Shown here: piece by piece, positions 6,426 through 8,775 of the stretch
Numbering within the stretch: the first letter of the stretch is position 1
Layout: each line of letters starts with the position of its first letter
From: an uncultured Prevotellaceae bacterium
Lineage (GTDB): Bacteria > Bacteroidota > Bacteroidia > Bacteroidales > Bacteroidaceae
Direction of reading: 5' to 3'
NCBI GenBank assembly: GCA_946415695.1
Contig: CAMKTM010000097.1
Coordinates: 1 to 8,775, forward strand
Length of the DNA: 8,775 nt
Translations under genes and position numbers: made by a program
The notes under the pieces: generated by a model
The model's database searches: none
What the model was told of the DNA's origin: nothing
The model's input: only the letters and a program-made list of their open reading frames with translations

Positions 6426-7331
6426 ATGAATGCATTGCAGAAGTTACAGCAGAGATACTGTTCGGGAGAGGGTAGGGCGCTCTATGAACTCATCCTCGGT
6501 AAGCGTTTTGGCCTCTCGCGCACAGACATTCTCCTCGGCAAAGATACGACTTTATCGGCAGAAGAGCAAGCAGAGTTGCAAATTATTATTGATAGAGTAG
6601 CCAAAGACGAGCCTGTGCAGTACGTTTTGGGCAGTGCCGACTTCTGCGGACGTGAGTTTCTCGTTGGTCCGGGCGTACTTATCCCCAGGCCTGAGACGCA
6701 GGAGCTTGTCCGTCTCGTAGAGCAGCATCTTGCCCTCGGCAGCACGGTCCTCGATATAGGGACAGGCAGTGGCTGCATCGCCATTACGTTAGCTTTGGCA
6801 GGCTACGAAGTGACGGCTCTTGATGTCTCGGACGTGGCTCTCTCGTTTGCCCGAAGGAATGCCGAGCGACTTGGCGCAAAGCTGGAGTTCGTGAAGGGAG
6901 ATATATTAAAAGAGAAAAGTGAAAAGTTAAAAGTGAAAAATAATAGTAACCTGCCAAAGGAGACAGAGAACGAAAGTAACTCTGATTATTCACTTTTCAC
7001 TTTTCACTTTTCACTCGATGCTATCGTCTGCAACCCTCCATATATCTGCGAAAATGAAGCAACGGAGATGGACGACAATGTCCTTCTGCATGAGCCGCAC
7101 CTTGCTCTCTTCGTGCCCGACAATGACCCTTTGCTCTTCTATCGGGCGATTGCCGACTATGGCCTTCTGCACCTGACAGGCGGCGGAATGCTCTTCTTCG
7201 AGGCGAACAGAGCTTACTGCACTCAAGTGGCAGAACTCCTTTCTCAGAAAGGCTATAAGAACATTACAATACTGAAAGACCAGTATGACAACGACAGATT
7301 CGTATATGGCTCGCGCAGCACGGCTCTGTAG
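6426..7331 (+). CDS. prmC: PrmC (HemK), release-factor glutamine methyltransferase
   Basis: 301 residues. PrmC methylates the Gln of the GGQ motif in release factors 1 and 2 using S-adenosylmethionine. The helical N-terminal domain (1-80) ends with PVQYVLG at 63-69. Then come the conserved LIPRPETQELV (85-95), SAM motif I VLDIGTGSGCIAI (108-120), an acidic LDVSDVAL loop (132-139), KGDIL (157-161), and catalytic motif IV CNPPYI (202-207) that binds the target Gln. Between KGDIL and DAIVCNPPY, where homologues have roughly ten residues, there is a 36-residue Lys/Asn/Ser-rich stretch (162-197) from an inverted-repeat insertion. It lies in a loop between two Rossmann strands, so activity may survive. 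The upstream open frame (from 5898) is antisense to ribD and was excluded. The gene overlaps recX by 47 bases. Confidence 0.93.
   Translation: MNALQKLQQRYCSGEGRALYELILGKRFGLSRTDILLGKDTTLSAEEQAELQIIIDRVAKDEPVQYVLGSADFCGREFLVGPGVLIPRPETQELVRLVEQHLALGSTVLDIGTGSGCIAITLALAGYEVTALDVSDVALSFARRNAERLGAKLEFVKGDILKEKSEKLKVKNNSNLPKETENESNSDYSLFTFHFSLDAIVCNPPYICENEATEMDDNVLLHEPHLALFVPDNDPLLFYRAIADYGLLHLTGGGMLFFEANRAYCTQVAELLSQKGYKNITILKDQYDNDRFVYGSRSTAL
6909..7016. repeat. AT-rich inverted-repeat element inserted in frame in prmC
   Basis: The left arm has four 7-bp units GAGAAAA, GTGAAAA, GTTAAAA, GTGAAAA (6912-6939). The right arm has TTTTCAC three times (6994-7014) after ATTATTCAC. The arms pair in inverted orientation, and pairing can extend inward (AATAAT near 6939-6944 with ATTATT at 6985-6990; GTAAC at 6946-6950 against GTAAC at 6976-6980 is only partial). 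About 105 bases, roughly 35 codons, no stop in the prmC frame. The right-arm unit is identical to the repeat between ribD and prmC (6377-6408). Confidence 0.8.
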
Positions 7332-7743
7332 CAGCAGCGAACATTGCAGTTCCCAGATACAAGAGAAGCTTAGGTCGTGGGGAGCAACCGAAGAAGAAGC
7401 AGACGGCATCATCGGCTATCTCGTCAAGGAGAGATACATTGACCATCGCCGCTTCTCCCGCGCCTATTGTCACGACAAGTTTCTCTACAGCCATTGGGGT
7501 AGGGTGAAGATAAGGCAGATGCTCCGCCACCTGCGCCTAAGCGACGAGGAAATAGCGGAAGGGATGTCGGCAATCCCCGAAGAAGATTATCTTCAGGCAC
7601 TTGCCGATACCCTTCGCGCCAAAGACCGCACTTTGCGCGACACCGACCCTTACCAGCGCAAAGGCAAACTCGTCCGTCACCTCATTTCGCGCGGCTTCGA
7701 AATGGACATCATCCTCAATGCACTTGAGGATTATCTGGAATAA
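7285..7743 (+). CDS. recX: RecX, regulator of RecA
   Basis: 152 residues, the usual size for Bacteroidetes RecX. RecX proteins are built of three-helix repeats that bind in the RecA filament groove and modulate filament growth. Visible here are LCSSSEHCSSQIQEKLRSWG (residues 14-33), GYLVKERYIDHRRFSRAYCHDKF, HWGRVKIRQMLRHLRLSDEEI and a C-terminal KGKLVRHLISRGFEMDIILNALEDYL. The ATG at 7285 leaves 13 residues before LCSSSEHC, as homologues usually have; an alternative ATG at 7306 would also work. Either start overlaps the end of prmC (47 or 26 bases) in another frame, so translation is probably coupled to prmC. Confidence 0.9.
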   Translation: MTTTDSYMARAARLCSSSEHCSSQIQEKLRSWGATEEEADGIIGYLVKERYIDHRRFSRAYCHDKFLYSHWGRVKIRQMLRHLRLSDEEIAEGMSAIPEEDYLQALADTLRAKDRTLRDTDPYQRKGKLVRHLISRGFEMDIILNALEDYLE

Positions 7744-7750
7744 TTGAGCC

Positions 7751-7800
7751 TCGGAGGGTATTTCCGACCACAGATTAGGCAGATTTATCAGATAAATGCC
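7751..7800. other. Two short hairpins between convergent recX and ridA
   Basis: TCGGA...TCCGA (7751-7767) forms a 5-bp stem. ATTTAT CAG ATAAAT (7783-7797), flanked by GGC and GCC with a two-base bulge, forms a second. Neither has a clear T tract, so their role as a shared terminator for the two converging genes is only possible. Confidence 0.3.
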
Positions 7801-7837
7801 ATCATGTGAAGCATGGGGAGGGTCTGAAATAATTGTC

Positions 7838-8212
7838 CTATCCGGCGGCTACGACTTCAATTTCCACCAATGCTCCCTTCGGCAAGGTCTTTACTGCGAC
7901 GGCTGAACGGGCGGGGTATGGTTCGGAGAAGAATTCTGCATAGATGGCATTCATGTCGACAAAGTCGTTCATGTCGGCCATAAATACAGTGGTCTTCACC
8001 ACATCAGCCATCGTCAGACCAGCTTCCTCAAGTATTGCTTTCACGTTGAGCAGCGACTGGCGTGTTTGTTCCTTGATACCGCCATTCACGAATTGTCCCG
8101 TTGCCGGGTCAATAGGAATCTGTCCGGAGGTATAAATGAGATTGCCTACTCGTATGGCCTGACTGTATGGCCCAATGGCGGCAGGTGCTTTTTGTGTGTT
8201 TATAACTTTCAT
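7838..8212 (-). CDS. ridA: RidA, enamine/imine deaminase (YjgF/YER057c/UK114 family)
   Basis: 124 residues, full length for the family. RidA hydrolyses reactive 2-aminoacrylate and related enamine/imine intermediates released by PLP-dependent dehydratases, protecting other PLP enzymes; it acts in the cytosol as a trimer. Family motifs are IGPYSQAIRVGNLIYTSGQIPIDP (13-36), LLNVKAILEEAGLTMADVVKTTVFM, and PARSAVAVKTLPKGALVEIEVVA, which holds the substrate-carboxylate Arg of ARSAV and the conserved Glu of EIE. It stands alone, converging on recX with a 94-base gap. Upstream is a long non-coding stretch with the 22-bp array; I see no exact TAnnTTTG box near the start. Confidence 0.95.
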   Translation of the reverse strand: MKVINTQKAPAAIGPYSQAIRVGNLIYTSGQIPIDPATGQFVNGGIKEQTRQSLLNVKAILEEAGLTMADVVKTTVFMADMNDFVDMNAIYAEFFSEPYPARSAVAVKTLPKGALVEIEVVAAG

Positions 8213-8304
8213 CTGTATATTAAAGTTCTACGAAATAAATAATGTCATTTGGGGGTAAATCGAAGTTCCTGTCATGAATTTGAGGACTCGGAAAATATAC
8301 TCGT

Positions 8305-8370
8305 CATACGGGTCGATTTCAATAAGAGCGTGGGCTTATTTCAATAAAGGCGTGCTCTTATTGAGATAAA
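8305..8370. repeat. Diverged 22-bp units flanking the main array
   Basis: Blocks 8305-8326, 8327-8348 and 8349-8370 keep the exact 22-bp register of the main array. The last two retain the RGCGTG start (AGCGTGGGC and GGCGTGCTC) but end in TTATTTCAATAAA and TTATTGAGATAAA instead of the array's CGTTGGCAAACA. The first block shares mainly ATTTCAATAA with the second. Confidence 0.65.
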
Positions 8371-8560
8371 GGCGTGCCTCGTTGGCAAACAAGGCGTGCT
8401 TCGTTGGCAAACATGGCGTGCTTCGTTGGCAAACATGGCGTGCCTCGTTGGCAAACATGGCGTGCTTCGTTGACAAACATGGCGTGCTTCGTTGGCAAAC
8501 ATGGCGTGCCTCGTTGGCAAACAAAGCGTGCTTCGTTGGCAAACATGGCGTGCTTCGTTT
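8371..8560. repeat. 22-bp tandem array, eight full units and a partial
   Basis: Unit starts are at 8371, 8393, 8415, 8437, 8459, 8481, 8503, 8525 and 8547 (last one 14 bases). Each unit is GGCGTGC, then C or T, then TCGTTGGC, then AAACA plus T or A. Units 1, 4 and 7 have C at position 8 and the rest have T, giving a 66-bp higher-order period. There are no spacers, so it is not a CRISPR array. Confidence 0.95.
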
Positions 8561-8593
8561 GGAGTCGAACCGCAGACTATGGTCGTTCAGAAC

Positions 8594-8655
8594 AAACAAA
8601 AAAACCTTCTTCCCTTTGGTCAGGCACGAAATGGTGCCTGCCAAGCGGAAAAAGG
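8594..8655 (-). terminator. Intrinsic terminator of the right-edge gene
   Basis: Read on the minus strand, the inner stem is CAGGCAC CATTTC GTGCCTG (7 bp), extended past a bulged A by TTGG/CCAA. After a small internal loop comes CCTTTTTCC (8647-8655) pairing with GGAAGAAGG (8605-8613, one G-T pair). The hairpin is followed directly by seven T. It starts 31 bases after the stop codon at 8687. Confidence 0.85.
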
Positions 8656-8686
8656 TCTTTGATTTGTGTGTTTCAGCTTTACCTGT

Positions 8687-8775
8687 TTACTTCTTGTTCA
8701 GATAGAGGTCAGCCTGTACAGCGCAAGCCACGGTGCAACCTACCATCGGGTTGTTGCCGATGCCCAGGAAGCCCA
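8687..8775 (-). CDS. C-terminal fragment of an unidentified protein
   Basis: The last 28 codons and a TAA stop are present; the rest lies beyond the window. The visible residues contain IGNNPMVGC, TVACAVQADLYL and the ending NKK. The small-residue-rich stretch with two Cys suggests a packed core helix or strand rather than a tail, and the GC and codon use match the neighbouring genes. I do not recognise the family from this fragment. The strong terminator just after the stop supports it as a real gene end, transcriptionally separate from ridA. Confidence 0.7.
   Translation of the reverse strand, partial: GFLGIGNNPMVGCTVACAVQADLYLNKK

Larger units (their letters stand above)
8213..8686. other. 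474-base non-coding region upstream of ridA
   Basis: Contents in order: an AT-rich stretch without recognisable elements (8213-8304), diverged 22-bp units (8305-8370), the main 22-bp tandem array (8371-8560), unique sequence (8561-8593), and the terminator of the gene entering from the right (8594-8655). Open frames across the array exist on both strands only because its 66-bp super-period is a multiple of three; none has gene-like composition. Confidence 0.75.

Noticed and set aside
8213..8304. ridA promoter
   Set aside because: Only weak partial matches (for example TATATTTT on the minus strand near 8292-8299) were seen; no TAnnTTTG with a supporting -33 element.
8371..8560. CRISPR array
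   Set aside because: Units are directly adjacent with no spacers, and no cas genes are present.
8336..8705. Proteins encoded across the 22-bp array on either strand
   Set aside because: The frames are open only because the three-unit period is 66 bp. The products are Cys/Arg-rich repeats shifting through three frames, with no credible start or neighbouring-gene composition.

Overview
The window looks like chromosomal DNA from a member of the Bacteroidales, most likely Prevotella-like. I infer this from three copies of the Bacteroidetes sigma-ABfr -7 box (TATCTTTG), A-rich leaders in place of clear Shine-Dalgarno sites, a short CstA-type transporter pair, SxA|Q-type signal peptides, and the ribD / prmC-recX neighbourhood. 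No search was run, so genus is a guess.

Layout. On the minus strand at 95-1633 is a secreted GHL10/DUF187 glycoside-hydrolase-like protein. It is divergent from a plus-strand operon of two tandem CstA-family transporters (1747-3246 and 3291-4733) and a small outer-membrane beta-barrel protein (4742-5224), closed by a strong intrinsic terminator (5252-5284). Next is ribD (minus, 5304-6371; riboflavin synthesis), divergent from prmC (plus, 6426-7331; release-factor glutamine methylation), which overlaps recX (7285-7743; RecA modulator). ridA (minus, 7838-8212; enamine/imine deaminase) converges on recX. A 474-base non-coding stretch (8213-8686) holds a 22-bp tandem array and a terminator. The window ends with the last 28 codons of an unidentified minus-strand gene (8687-8775).

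The genes themselves are ordinary; the repeat content is not. (1) Two neighbouring housekeeping genes each carry an in-frame palindromic insertion: about 99 bp in ribD with GC-rich terminal inverted repeats, and about 105 bp in prmC made of AT-rich 7-bp repeats in inverted orientation. Each sits at a loop or linker and leaves the reading frame open. This resembles the palindromic elements known inside Rickettsia genes. (2) Related 7-bp tandem repeats (general form NKTNAAW) occupy every promoter/leader region in the first 7 kb: between the GHL10 gene and cstA1 (two types), between the cstA genes, and between ribD and prmC. (3) The 22-bp array upstream of ridA has a hidden 66-bp (three-unit) higher-order period. 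(4) Two genes have their ATG exactly four bases after an identical -7 box, suggesting leaderless or nearly leaderless mRNAs.

No RNA genes, CRISPR arrays, insertion sequences or phage genes were seen.
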